From Streptomyces sp. NBC_01224 (GTDB taxonomy: Bacteria > Actinomycetota > Actinomycetes > Streptomycetales > Streptomycetaceae), in the NCBI RefSeq assembly GCF_036002945.1, contig NZ_CP108529.1, positions 3,286,001 to 3,350,000 on the forward strand: 64,000 nucleotides of DNA, read 5' to 3'. The notes beneath the pieces were generated by a model. That model did not search any database. It had not been told where the DNA came from and worked only from the letters and a program-made list of their open reading frames with translations. Position 1 is the stretch's first letter, and every line of letters starts with the position of its first letter. The position numbers and the translations under genes are program-made. Shown piece after piece: positions 42,611 through 51,358 of the stretch.

Positions 42611-42807
42611 TGCACCGCCGCATCCCCGCCAACCCGGCACGGTGGAGGTGAGCAGGGGTGATGACGGGTGACGAGGGATCAGATTTCCCAGCGCCATCCC
42701 GGCACGGGGCGCCATCTCAGCACCGCACCCCGCCCCTACCATGCGGAGCACCACGGACCGACGCACCACCCGCGTGTCCGACGACGGAGAGAGGTCACCG
42801 TCCCCTT

Positions 42808-43038
42808 TCAGGTGGCCAGATGCCCCACAAGGATCCCGACCAGGATCCGGTCGTCGTGCCCGGGGATCGGCAGGGAGAAGTGCACCCGGCCGCGGTCCCG
42901 CAGTCGCTCTCCGTGCCACTCGCAACGGTAGGTGGCCCCCTCGTGGCCGACGTTGCGCTGTTCCCAAACCTTCGCGTTCTTCTTCGTGTTCGGGCTCTCG
43001 GGCGAGATCTCCAGGTCCAGGGCCTTGAACCTGCGCAT
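42808..43038 (-). pseudogene. C-terminal fragment of an unknown conserved protein
   Basis: The frame ends with ATYRCEWHGERLRDRGRVHF, RILVGILVGHLAT, which looks like the tail of a small conserved family (RCEWH motif), while the region upstream of the ATG at 43038 does not continue it. Composition is less GC-biased than that of neighbours. Either a 76-residue gene or, more likely, a truncated one. Confidence 0.4.
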
Positions 43039-43040
43039 GA

Positions 43041-43202
43041 CCTGTTCAGCCCGCAGGTGACGGCACGTCAGAAACCCAGCAGGCGATCGCCGACACGATG
43101 ACACAGCTGGACGAACACGAGCGCCTGCTGCGCGAACAGCTCGCCCTGACACGGCGCATCCGCCACGGCGCGCTGGACGGAGGCATCATCCCCGCGCCGT
43201 AG
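43041..43202 (+). pseudogene. helical C-terminal remnant, possibly of a MerR-type regulator
   Basis: An open frame without a good start encodes GTSETQQAIADTMTQLDEHE then RLLREQLALTRRIRHGALDG, a heptad-like helix resembling the dimerisation tail of MerR or related regulators. It is bounded upstream by a stop. The rest of 42611-43640 holds no further gene that I can support, and looks like decayed sequence. Confidence 0.3.
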
Positions 43203-43640
43203 CCACCACCACGGCCGGGACTGCCGCGGGCATCGCCCCGCCACGCCACGGCCTGCCGACGGATCGACACCGAGTGTGCCCCCTCCCGGGCAGGCCCACA
43301 CTCCCCAGGAAGGAGGCCGCGGGCACGGGTCATGGCGACGAGGAACTGACTGCGCGCGAGTTGCGGGCGTCCGGTCTCCGCTTCCACGGGACCGGGGGCG
43401 CGGGAGGCAGACCTGGGTCCGTACCTCAGATCCCGGCCGTGACCAGAGCGCATAGAGGGCGCGTTCTGGTGCCGACGGTCCTCAAGATACGGGTGTTGAG
43501 GCAGTGGGGCCGATCCGGCCGAGGTAGACCTCGTCGCTGCGCTCATCTCGCAAGGTGCGAGTCGGAGCGCATTGCTGACGATGCTCCTGTGCGGGGCTCC
43601 GCCGGATCATTCACGACGTGAGAGATCCCGGACTTCGCGG

Positions 43641-45080
43641 CTATCGGGGCTGCCACGCCCGTACGAGGTCCTCCGGCCCCCAGTGCGCGGTGAGCGGCAG
43701 ATCACCGGTCACCCCACAGCGGGAGACCGCGACCAGTGGAGTATCCGGGGCGGTACCGGGGACGGCGAGCATGTCGCGCACCAAGGCGTCGTACTCATGA
43801 CGGCCGAAGGGCTGGGTCTCCAGCCACTTGACCGACCCGACGAAGGACACCTGCCGGGCCACCGGCTCGCGGTCTGCACCGATGAGGTCGATCTCGGGGT
43901 TGTTCTGACGGTTCCACCAACCGCCGATGGCCTCGGTCTCGGGCCACTCATCATTGGGCATCAGACGCAGCAAGGACTCGCGGATCAGTGGCTCGACCGC
44001 TCGCCCGCGCCAACTGGTCCATGACCGCTCGATGCGTTCCAGTGCCAAGTCACCGCGGCCTCGCTCGATGAGTGGGATCGCGCGTGCCAGGAACGCCAGC
44101 CAGAACCGCAGATACGGGTCGGCGATCCGGTAGCGCTTGTTCTTGCTGTCCGGCTTGACCGACAGGGGGAGATCAGCAGCCAGGACTCGCTTGGCCTGCA
44201 GCATGGCCAGCAGCGGGGAGAGCGTGCCGGACGGCAGAGCGCTGGCGCCGCCGGCCTGGGCTGCGATTGCACTGAACGTGCGCTCACCGCTGCCAACCGC
44301 TTCCAGCACGGCCCGTGAGTGCGAAGCCTCGGGGAATTCGCCCAGCAGGGACAGCTCGCCGGCCACCAGCAGGGGCGAGAGAGGATTGGCGACCGACGCC
44401 TGCAAGAAGGCTGTACGCCCCATTCCCGGCCGCCACGACTGCACGATCTCGGGGAATCCGCCAGTGATCAACTGGGCGTCGACGGCCCCTGCGGCGTCGA
44501 GTTCGGTCATGGCCTGTACGTCGGCCAGGTTCAGGGGGTGGACGGTCATTTTCGCTGCCCGACCGAAGAACGGGCGTCCGTACGACTGCAGTGCCTCCAT
44601 CACCGATGTATCGCTGCCGACCAGCAGCAGAAGCACGGGCTTGGAGGACAAGTGACGGTCCCAGACAGTCTGGAGTGCGCCCTCGAATTCCTGATCCTGC
44701 TCGACCAGCCAGGGCACCTCGTCGATCACCGCGATGCTGGGCGAGTCATCGGGTACCGCGAGCGCCAGAGAGCGCAGGGCCTGGTTCCAGTCCTGCGCCT
44801 GGAGGCCGGCGACCAGCTCCGCCCCAGGCAGTAGCGACTGCGCGAGCGTCGCGGCAAAGTCGGCGCGCTCCGTCACAGGGTTGCGCCCACGGGTGGCCTG
44901 AAACACCACGTACGGCGCTCCCGAGCGGTCGCAGAACTCCTGGACCAGTCGCGACTTCCCTACTCGGCGCCGGCCCGTCATGATCACAGCCCGCCCCCGA
45001 GTGGCTCCAACCGCCTCTGCCACTGTCCGGTACTGCTCAGCCAGCAGCTCAAGATCTCCGGCCCGACCTTGAAACTCCAC
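43641..45080 (-). CDS. AAA+ ATPase with C-terminal DUF234 (archaeal-type STAND-like) domain
   Basis: A 479-residue protein. The N-terminal ATPase has Walker A MTGRRRVGKSRLVQEFC, Walker B SIAVIDEVPWLVEQ and sensor-like LLLLVGSDTSVMEA. A winged-helix region follows (ALPSGTLSPLLAMLQAKRVL), then YRIADPYLRFWLAFL, the hallmark of DUF234 proteins, and a C-terminal PD-(D/E)XK-like core (IGGWWNRQNNPEIDLIGADR). Homologues are mobile, often single genes of unknown role. Two tandem 16-base repeats lie just upstream in AT-rich DNA, unlike the rest of the window. It lies outside the ychF-integrated island, next to its left end. Confidence 0.85.
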   Translation of the reverse strand: MEFQGRAGDLELLAEQYRTVAEAVGATRGRAVIMTGRRRVGKSRLVQEFCDRSGAPYVVFQATRGRNPVTERADFAATLAQSLLPGAELVAGLQAQDWNQALRSLALAVPDDSPSIAVIDEVPWLVEQDQEFEGALQTVWDRHLSSKPVLLLLVGSDTSVMEALQSYGRPFFGRAAKMTVHPLNLADVQAMTELDAAGAVDAQLITGGFPEIVQSWRPGMGRTAFLQASVANPLSPLLVAGELSLLGEFPEASHSRAVLEAVGSGERTFSAIAAQAGGASALPSGTLSPLLAMLQAKRVLAADLPLSVKPDSKNKRYRIADPYLRFWLAFLARAIPLIERGRGDLALERIERSWTSWRGRAVEPLIRESLLRLMPNDEWPETEAIGGWWNRQNNPEIDLIGADREPVARQVSFVGSVKWLETQPFGRHEYDALVRDMLAVPGTAPDTPLVAVSRCGVTGDLPLTAHWGPEDLVRAWQPR

Positions 45081-45104
45081 GACGCACCCCTGAAAACAAT
45101 TAAC

Positions 45105-45136
45105 GTAGATAGATTCTTACGTAGATTGAATCTTAC
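45105..45136. repeat. two tandem 16-base repeats upstream of the DUF234 ATPase
   Basis: GTAGATAGATTCTTAC (45105-45120) directly followed by GTAGATTGAATCTTAC (45121-45136), 14 of 16 identical. The second contains the palindrome AGATTGAATCT. They begin 25 bases before the GTG start and are AT-rich, so a promoter/operator is likely. Confidence 0.6.
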
Positions 45137-45180
45137 TTCACCCACCTCGTGACCTGATGGATCGAACGGGGGAAAACCCA

Positions 45181-45208
45181 GGGGCCCGACTCAGAAGAGC
45201 CGGGCCCC
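45181..45208 (-). terminator. strong hairpin, probable original ychF terminator displaced by the island
   Basis: GGGGCCCG/CGGGCCCC with an inner CTC/GAG and an AGAA loop; one internal mismatch. It lies between two divergent genes, where no terminator is needed, but 60 bases left of the left copy of the ychF 3' end. Before island insertion it would have followed ychF. A T-run also lies on the plus side at 45230. Confidence 0.65.
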
Positions 45209-45267
45209 TTCTGACCTGCTTTTTTGCCAGATCAGTGACGTACCACGTACCGTATCGCGCCCGCTAC

Positions 45268-45281
45268 ACGTTGAAGCGGAA
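45268..45281. other. left attachment site copy (attL/attR) of island in ychF
   Basis: ACGTTGAAGCGGAA, identical and in the same orientation as 57146-57159 within ychF. Read on the minus strand it gives TTC CGC TTC AAC, then GTG TAG: FRFNV-stop, the conserved ychF C-terminus. This is the host's original gene end, cut off from ychF by the inserted DNA. Confidence 0.75.
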
Positions 45282-45440
45282 TGTCTGAAGCCCGATCCTG
45301 ACCTGGGATTTCCTCGTTGGCATGCGAGGGCTCCCGACGGCCGCATACGGGTATTCCGCGGACTGGCTGCGGACTGGCCGAATGTGCCGAGCCACGGAAT
45401 TCCATGGCACTCCGGCCGGACCGTAAACAAGACTGCGCAG

Positions 45441-45827
45441 GTGACCCACCGCTACCCCTGCCCCTGCTGCGGGCACCGCGTGCTCGACGACATGCCCGGC
45501 TCCTTCGAGACCTGCCCGGTCTGTTTCTGGGAGGACGACGGGGTCCAGTTCCGCTGGCCGACCATGGACGGCGGAGCGAACAAGATCTCCCTGATCGAGG
45601 CTCAGCGCAACTACCAGGACTTCGGTGCCTGCAACCAGCACAGCCGGCGGTACGTCAGCCCTCCGGCCGAGGACGAGCCGCTCGACCCTGCCTGGCGCCC
45701 CATCAACCTGACGCGCGACTCCTTCGAGGACTGGGAAGCCGAGGACCGCGCCCCGTGGCCCGATGACCGCTCGGTGCTCTGCTGGTGGCTGCCCACCTTC
45801 TGGCTCCGCGACCAGTCGGCGTCATGA
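45441..45827 (+). CDS. CPCC-type cysteine-rich protein
   Basis: A 128-residue cytoplasmic protein. The N-terminal zinc-ribbon-like motif RYPCPCCGHRVLDDMPGSFE followed by TCPVCFWEDDGVQ matches the Cys-rich CPCC family (PF14206). The rest has PLDPAWRPINLTRDSFEDWE. Families of this kind are often linked to toxin immunity or stress in Streptomyces, but no function is established. The GTG at 45441 is chosen as close to the motif; a GTG at 45384 is possible. The stop overlaps the next start (ATGA), so it forms an operon with the HEAT-like gene and DUF6000. Confidence 0.82.
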   Translation: MTHRYPCPCCGHRVLDDMPGSFETCPVCFWEDDGVQFRWPTMDGGANKISLIEAQRNYQDFGACNQHSRRYVSPPAEDEPLDPAWRPINLTRDSFEDWEAEDRAPWPDDRSVLCWWLPTFWLRDQSAS

Positions 45828-46554
45828 CCTCCCGAATCAAAAGCCTCGTCCAGCAGCTCGATGGAGAAGCCAGCGAGTCCTACGACACCCGTGCGGAGCT
45901 GATCTGGATCGGCTCCGACGCCATCCCCACCATCGTCGAGGGCTGTCCTCTCTGGGCGGCTTCGGACAGCTGACCGCCATCGAGGTTTTCGAGAAGGTGG
46001 GAGACCCCCGCTGCGGCCCCGCCCTCATCGGACTGCTGGACAGCGACAACCCGACCGTCCGCGAATGGGCAGCCATGGCGCTGGCGAACCTGGATATCGA
46101 CGGTGCGGCCGAGCCCCTGCGCCGCGCCTACCGCGCATGCCTGGAACGAGCGACCCCGCCCGACTGGACCGAGCCGGGCGGCATCCGCTGGGCCCTGACC
46201 GAACTCGGCGCACGCACCCCCGTCGTCCCACCGCTCACCGCTCACCTACGAGCCACCGCGGCGGATGACGCCCCCGGCTGGCCCTCGGCCCACTTCACCG
46301 AGATCATCAACAACCTGGCCGACCACGCCCAGGTGATCCTCTACTCCCAGTTCTGGCGAGTGGATGCCAGCCACACGTACGGCGTCTCCGACACCGGCCT
46401 GGACTGGGAACTCGACTGGACCGCACCCTGGGAGCACCTGGTCGAAGAGTCCCGCACCTGGTCCCTGCTTGAAGCCTCCGAGGCCCCCGCCGGCGACAAC
46501 ATCTTCGTCGCCCCCACCTGGATCGACCGTACCGACCTGTACCCGGAGAGGTGA
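45824..46554 (+). pseudogene. HEAT-repeat-like protein gene with frameshift
   Basis: The ATG at 45824 overlaps the previous stop. The first 39 codons read SRIKSLVQQLDGEASESYDT then AELIWIGSDAIPTIVEG, after which the frame ends in TGA at 45973. In the frame beginning near 45940 the sequence continues as GLSSLGGFGQLTAIEVFEKV, GDPRCGPALIGLLDSDNPTV and so on to 46554, a typical HEAT continuation. A single G seems lost from a GGGG run near 45938-45942. Real pseudogene or sequencing error cannot be told apart here. The intact product would be about 243 residues. Confidence 0.75.
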
Positions 46555-46557
46555 CCG

Positions 46558-47187
46558 ATGCCGTCCCAGCACCCCGAGGAAATCGGCTACGGCCATGTGA
46601 TCGAGAGCTACGTGACGAGGACGTACTCGGGCCTCCCGCGCTACCTCGTACTGAACGGCGGGCGCTTCCTGAGCCCCCGGTGGTGGCACACCACCCGCTT
46701 CACCCGACACCTGCTCAATGACGCCGCCGCGATCACCGACGAGGAACTGGAAGCCCTCCTCGGGTACGAATGGCGCTCGCGCCTCACCGCCGCCTGGCTG
46801 ATCGGCCTCGACCGCCGCGAACGGTTCCGGGCACGCGTCGGCGACCTGCTACTGGCCAGCGAGGTCTGCTACTCCGGCAGCGCCTACTGCTTCGCCCTGG
46901 CCCGCTTCGGCACCCACGCCGACGCCGAGATCCTCACCGCCTACCTCGACCACTACCTCCCCCGCACCGACCTCCACTACGACCAGCCCGCCGCCCTGGG
47001 CGCCCTCCTCCGCCTCGACGCCCTCCTCGGTACCCACCACACCGACCGCTTAACGGAGCCCGACGGCATCTGGGACGAGTGGGTCATGGGCGTGGGACGC
47101 CTCGGCTACCCCAGCTACACCCCCGCCGAGCTTCGCCGCTGGACGGACCTCCAATGCGACTTCGCCAACGGCTGGACCCGGACGTAG
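46558..47187 (+). CDS. DUF6000 family protein
   Basis: A 209-residue soluble protein. Family-like blocks are YSGLPRYLVLNGGRFL, AWLIGLDRRERFRARVGDLL, ASEVCYSGSAYCFALARFGT and AEILTAYLDHYLPRTDLHYD, all strongly conserved in this Streptomyces family of unknown function. The ATG lies three bases after the stop of the HEAT-like gene and GGAGAGG precedes it. With the CPCC protein it makes a three-gene unit that resembles loci of immunity-like accessory genes. No enzymatic motif is visible. Confidence 0.85.
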   Translation: MPSQHPEEIGYGHVIESYVTRTYSGLPRYLVLNGGRFLSPRWWHTTRFTRHLLNDAAAITDEELEALLGYEWRSRLTAAWLIGLDRRERFRARVGDLLLASEVCYSGSAYCFALARFGTHADAEILTAYLDHYLPRTDLHYDQPAALGALLRLDALLGTHHTDRLTEPDGIWDEWVMGVGRLGYPSYTPAELRRWTDLQCDFANGWTRT

Positions 47188-47207
47188 CCGCAGCTGCCTG
47201 ACTGCCG

Positions 47208-47330
47208 CTACGTGAAGTCCGCGCACGCCATGTACCGGCCGCAAGTGCGGCACATGAAGAGGTAGCCGGTGAGCTGCAGTACGACATCCGACTCACTGCC
47301 GCGCAGGACGCAGCAATCCGACGCGAAGGC
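47208..47330 (-). pseudogene. C-terminal remnant of a CbrC-like gene
   Basis: The minus-strand frame ends VVLQLTGYLFMCRTCGRYMA then CADFT-stop, which resembles the last 25 residues of CbrC (colicin E2 tolerance) family proteins, where YLFRCLHCG near the end is conserved. The upstream part of the frame is not family-like. It lies between two plus-strand genes and is probably a leftover. Confidence 0.4.
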
Positions 47331-47412
47331 AGGTGAGCACCCGACTCCCCTCTGTAGCATCATCTGACCAGGTGTTAGCAGCCCACACAGAGACTGGGAG
47401 GTCGGACGAGGG

Positions 47413-48351
47413 ATGACGAGCACGCCGAAACCAGCGCAGCCGATCAGCCCAGCCGCCTACGGAGCCCTGGCCGGCGCGCTTAAGTCGATCTTCTGGTACA
47501 AGCGTGACCTCGAACGATTCATCCGCTTGTGGGCCACGGACCACCCTTCACTGCTGGCCCACATGGACTTCAGCGGTTACAAATGGGCCACCGCAGATGA
47601 GTTCGTGGACCGGTTGATGGCAAATGAGCGCCAATACCGCGATCTTTCACTTCGGATGATGGCGGAGGTTTCTCAACTGACGAGCTTCCCTGCACTGAAA
47701 CGGCACGAGAGCGCCGAATCACTGATCGCCGAAGCAAGGGAAGCAGTCGACCATCTCAGGGGGCTGGTGGACCGCCAGCGCGTTGCCCACGAGCAACAGT
47801 CGCAGTTCGATGATGAGCTTCTCACGTACCGCGCTGTAGTGGAGGCCCAGCATGGCTTTGAAGCTAAGCTTGCCGCTCTTAAAGAACGCTTCCTCGAACT
47901 GGAGCGCATGGATAATCGCCAGAAGGCAGGCAGGCTCTTCGAGCCATTCCTGAATGACGTCTTCAGGCTGTTCGACATGGAACCGCGCCTGTCATACAGC
48001 CTGGAGTACGAGCAAATCGACGGCTCGCTCACCTTCGACACGGACGACTACATCGTTGAAGCCAAGTGGTGGCAGGAGGCGATCCAGCCCCACCACCTCT
48101 ACAGCTTCAATGAAAAGGTGAGGCGGAAGGGGAAAAATTCGCTTGGAATCTTTATCAGCGTAAATGGATTCACTAGCGGAGCCCGAGAAGCGTACAGAGA
48201 GAGTACGCCGTTCCTGACGATGGAGGGGCTCGATTTCTTCTACGTTCTCGACGGGCGCCTCACGCTCGACGAACTTTTGCGACGCAAGAAGCGTCACACA
48301 AATGAGACCGGAAGCTGCTACTTTCCAGCCACGATGTTCCCGGGCGAATAG
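47413..48351 (+). CDS. PD-(D/E)XK nuclease-like protein, possible defence gene
   Basis: A 312-residue protein encoded by visibly lower-GC DNA than its surroundings (A/T is frequent in third positions), a sign of recent transfer. The N-terminal helical domain (AYGALAGALKSIFWYKRDLE, WATDHPSLLAHMDFSGYKWA) resembles accessory domains attached to various effectors. A coiled coil follows (about 110-180), then a restriction-endonuclease-like core: GRLFEPFLNDVFRLFDMEPR, the acidic DTDDYIVEAKWWQE (E-x-K) and YSFNEKVRRKGKNSLGIFIS. Homology to Mrr-like nucleases suggests DNA cleavage, perhaps against phage. The ATG at 47413 follows GGGAGG. Confidence 0.72.
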   Translation: MTSTPKPAQPISPAAYGALAGALKSIFWYKRDLERFIRLWATDHPSLLAHMDFSGYKWATADEFVDRLMANERQYRDLSLRMMAEVSQLTSFPALKRHESAESLIAEAREAVDHLRGLVDRQRVAHEQQSQFDDELLTYRAVVEAQHGFEAKLAALKERFLELERMDNRQKAGRLFEPFLNDVFRLFDMEPRLSYSLEYEQIDGSLTFDTDDYIVEAKWWQEAIQPHHLYSFNEKVRRKGKNSLGIFISVNGFTSGAREAYRESTPFLTMEGLDFFYVLDGRLTLDELLRRKKRHTNETGSCYFPATMFPGE

Positions 48352-48419
48352 CCGAAACAGCCCGTCGCCGTCAAGCCGGAGTCGACGGAAGGCCCTGCGC
48401 CCAAACTCAGGGTGCGCAA

Positions 48420-48917
48420 CTAACGCCACCCGTCAAGTGACACCTGAGAACTGCCGTGCAGGTACTGATGGAGAGCACTGGCAGTTGTGTCGACAAAGGC
48501 GTCGGGGATGGCGTTGGCATCGACCCAGCGGACCTGGGAGTGCTTGCGAGGTTCGCGGTTTTCGGGTTCGCCGGTCCAGTCGTGGGCGGCGAAGACGACG
48601 GTAAGGAAGCCGTTGGGGGCTTCGACGCCCCAGGCGCCGTGGATGATGTGGGCGACCTTGAGGGACTCGGGCTTCACCGTGAGACCCGTCTCCTCGTAGA
48701 GCTCGCGGACTGCAGTCTCCGTGATGGGTTCGCCCGGCTCGCTCTTGCCGACGGGGAGGTCCCACAGGCCCTGGGCGAACTTGGCGTTTTCGCTGCGCTG
48801 GAGGAGGACGACGCGGTTGGCGGCCTTGTCGTGGACGATGACGGCGGCGACCAGCAGGGTCATGGATTCGAGCGCCGGCTTCAGGGCCTTGGGCTGGTCG
48901 TCGGTCTGCTGGGTCAC
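48420..48917 (-). CDS. Nudix hydrolase of the island
   Basis: About 165 residues. A complete Nudix box is visible: GKSEPGEPITETAVRELYEE and TGLTV. The N-terminal strand MTLLVAAVIVHDKAANRVVL and the following WDLPVG are typical. Substrate unknown; ADP-ribose- or nucleotide-sugar-type enzymes share this pattern. The GTG at 48917 has AAGGGAA upstream; ATG 48950, one base after the XRE stop (TAACATG), is an alternative. It is the second gene of an XRE-Nudix pair. Confidence 0.85.
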   Translation of the reverse strand: MTQQTDDQPKALKPALESMTLLVAAVIVHDKAANRVVLLQRSENAKFAQGLWDLPVGKSEPGEPITETAVRELYEETGLTVKPESLKVAHIIHGAWGVEAPNGFLTVVFAAHDWTGEPENREPRKHSQVRWVDANAIPDAFVDTTASALHQYLHGSSQVSLDGWR

Positions 48918-48951
48918 GGTGTTCCCTTCGTCGGGCGGGTTGTTGGGCATG

Positions 48952-50307
48952 TTAGGCGAGGGCCTCGCGGGCGCGGCGAGCAAGATCGGCGGCGCCGGGT
49001 ACCTTGCGCCTCTGGTAGATCGCCAGGGTGGAACGGATCGAGGTGATCGCCTTGCGCGTCCGGTCGGAGGTCATGCCCTCCATGAGGACGAGGGCCTTGG
49101 TCCAGGCGGCGACGGCCTCATCGGCGCGGGCCTGGGCGGCGAGGCTGTCGCCGAGGTCGGCGTGGGTGAGGGCGTGGACGCGCTTGTACTTCACAGGGTC
49201 CCAGCGGGTGAGGGCGTCCCGGTGCTGCTGCTCGGTGCCAATGTGGTCTGCGAGGTCGGTCAGGGTGCGGGCGGTGTGGCTGGCTACGGTGCCGGCGGCG
49301 GGGCCGCTTACGCGGGAGTAGCTGGGTTGGGGGCCGTCGTCCCGGAGGAGGGCGTCCTCGGCGGCGAGTAGGGCGCGCGCGGCCAAGGGGTTCTCGTTGA
49401 CCGCGGCGTAGGCGCGGGCGTGCGTGATGTGGAGGAGCGCTTCGGTCTGGCCGTCGACGTGGCCGAGACCTGTGCGGAGGGCGCCTTCGACGAGGTCGAC
49501 GCAGTGGTGGGGCTGCTTGAGGCTCAGGGCTTGGTGGGCGAGGGCGCGCATCATCCAGGCGGCGTGGCCGTGGGGGTCGGCTTCGCAAGCGAGCTTGTAG
49601 CCGACCTGGTAGTAGCGCTGGGCGGCGCCTTCCTGGCCAAGGTCGTGGTGCTTCCACCCTGCGAGGTAGGCGAGTTCGGCGACGGCGCCGAAGGCGGCCC
49701 GACGTAAGGCTTCGCTGGGGAAGCGTCCGTGCAGCATGGGGGCGGCTGTGTCGGCCAGGTACGCGGTGACGGTGGTCAGGCCGTGCCCGCCGCCGAGGCG
49801 CTCGTCGGCGGCGCTGAAGGCCGCGGTGATCTGCCGTACGACGTCCACGTCCTCCGCGCCGACGAGGGACGTGCCGGTGCGGGCGCGGAGCATGCGGGTG
49901 GTGGCTTCGTGGTCGTAGCCGAGCGGCATGGCCACGCCGGCGGTGGTGAAGGCCGCGATGGCGAGGTAGCGGCGACGTTGGACGTCGGCGCGGCCCAGGT
50001 CGGTGACGGCGAGGACGGGGTCGGATTCCGCCGGCTCCTCGGCATCACCGACGGGCAGGCCGATATCGGTACGGGTGACCGTACGTCCCGCTCGGCGGGA
50101 CAGCGCCTCGGCCAGGTACTGACCTACCCGGCCGGACGGGGCGCGGGTGCCGTTCACCCAGTGCGAGATGGCCGACTTGTTGGTCTGGAGGATCTCGCCG
50201 TTCTCGGCGGCGATGCGCCGCACGTCTCTGGCGAGGGCCTCGTAGGTGCAGTCGACCGCCGCGATGACATCGCGCAGAGGGAAGTTGGGTTCTCGCTGCG
50301 CCGCCAC
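48952..50307 (-). CDS. XRE-type HTH regulator with TPR-like C-terminus
   Basis: A 451-residue protein with an N-terminal lambda-repressor-type HTH (LRDVIAAVDCTYEALARDVR, QTNKSAISHWVNGTRAPSGR), a central hydrophobic stretch and a long helical tetratricopeptide-like region (about 170-440: YYQVGYKLACEADPHGHAAW, THARAYAAVNENPLAARALL). Similar proteins are abundant Streptomyces regulators next to small genes. It probably controls the Nudix gene and the divergent four-gene operon, with 223 bases between the start codons. The GTG start at 50305-50307 is accepted. Confidence 0.85.
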   Translation of the reverse strand: MAAQREPNFPLRDVIAAVDCTYEALARDVRRIAAENGEILQTNKSAISHWVNGTRAPSGRVGQYLAEALSRRAGRTVTRTDIGLPVGDAEEPAESDPVLAVTDLGRADVQRRRYLAIAAFTTAGVAMPLGYDHEATTRMLRARTGTSLVGAEDVDVVRQITAAFSAADERLGGGHGLTTVTAYLADTAAPMLHGRFPSEALRRAAFGAVAELAYLAGWKHHDLGQEGAAQRYYQVGYKLACEADPHGHAAWMMRALAHQALSLKQPHHCVDLVEGALRTGLGHVDGQTEALLHITHARAYAAVNENPLAARALLAAEDALLRDDGPQPSYSRVSGPAAGTVASHTARTLTDLADHIGTEQQHRDALTRWDPVKYKRVHALTHADLGDSLAAQARADEAVAAWTKALVLMEGMTSDRTRKAITSIRSTLAIYQRRKVPGAADLARRAREALA

Positions 50308-50530
50308 GATCGCCTCCGCCCTGGAGCTGTAAACCGCGTATACCGCTTCAACTGCCTTCCACCGTACCCACTGAGCGTGACCACCGGTTCACTTATCAGC
50401 AGCCGCCCGAAACGGCGTGACCGTGATCCAGGCTCCCCCTTGGTCCGGGCGGCACCCCGAAGTTCCGTACGCCCACACCGGGCTCGGGCATTCCTGTGCC
50501 CGGACCCGGCCGATCAGAGACGGAGACACG

Positions 50531-51280
50531 GTGACCACCATCGACACCACGGCCATCACGGTCGAGCTGCCCGAGGCGTTCGACCCGCGCTGGAACCGCC
50601 TGCCTGGCATCCAGGCCGACGGCCGGCGCATCACCATCGACCCGGCCGAGTACTTCTTCCGCTTCGAGTCGAACACCTGGCTCGTCGCCGACTGGGAGCT
50701 GGTCAAGGCCCAGCTCCTCGGTGCGGACGAGACGACCGAGAGCGCGGTCGAGCAGCTCGCGCTCGACTTCATCAAGAACCACGGTGAGTCCACCTCCGAC
50801 GCGGCCCGCGTCCTGGCCACCGCGTACGAGGTGTACGCGTACCTCTTCCGCAACGAGCACCTGGCCAGCCTCGGCCTGCCGCAGATCACCGCCGATCATC
50901 TGCGGATGCTCCGCGAGGCGGCCACGCTCATGGCGCTCAACAAGGTCGAGCTGGACGGGCACATCTCCAACGTCGGCCCGTGCTGGTTTTTCCCTGCCGC
51001 CACGTCCGTCGTCTTCGACCTGGACGACGAGATGGGCGGGATGCTCGACGAGGTCTACCACGGCGGCTGGTTCAACGAGCACCGCCGGATCGAGTCCATC
51101 AAGGCCCACGCGGCGCTCGGTGGCCGGCTCGTGCACGGGTGCCAGTCCGTGCCGGACCAGTCCGGCGGCGTGGTCGCGCCCTACGGTGCCTCGATGGCGA
51201 ACTTCCGCGACGACCTCGCCGCGTTCAAGGCGGGTTGGATCGAGCAGGTCTACGCCCACCGCGTGAACCCCGCCGCGTAA
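50531..51280 (+). CDS. hypothetical protein heading the APH-methyltransferase-HAD operon
   Basis: A 249-residue soluble protein of unknown family. Sequence blocks are LPEAFDPRWNRLPGIQADGR, AYEVYAYLFRNEHLASLGLP and LGGRLVHGCQSVPDQSGGVV. No catalytic signature or membrane segment is evident. GTG at 50531 follows GGAGACACG. It is 78 bases upstream of the aminoglycoside-phosphotransferase-like gene and divergent from the XRE regulator. Confidence 0.75.
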   Translation: MTTIDTTAITVELPEAFDPRWNRLPGIQADGRRITIDPAEYFFRFESNTWLVADWELVKAQLLGADETTESAVEQLALDFIKNHGESTSDAARVLATAYEVYAYLFRNEHLASLGLPQITADHLRMLREAATLMALNKVELDGHISNVGPCWFFPAATSVVFDLDDEMGGMLDEVYHGGWFNEHRRIESIKAHAALGGRLVHGCQSVPDQSGGVVAPYGASMANFRDDLAAFKAGWIEQVYAHRVNPAA

Positions 51281-51358
51281 CCCACCATCCGATCAGGCTC
51301 CGGGGCGGGCCGGCATCCCTCGCCCGCCCCGGAAGCCACCATCCCCCGGAGCCCTCCC

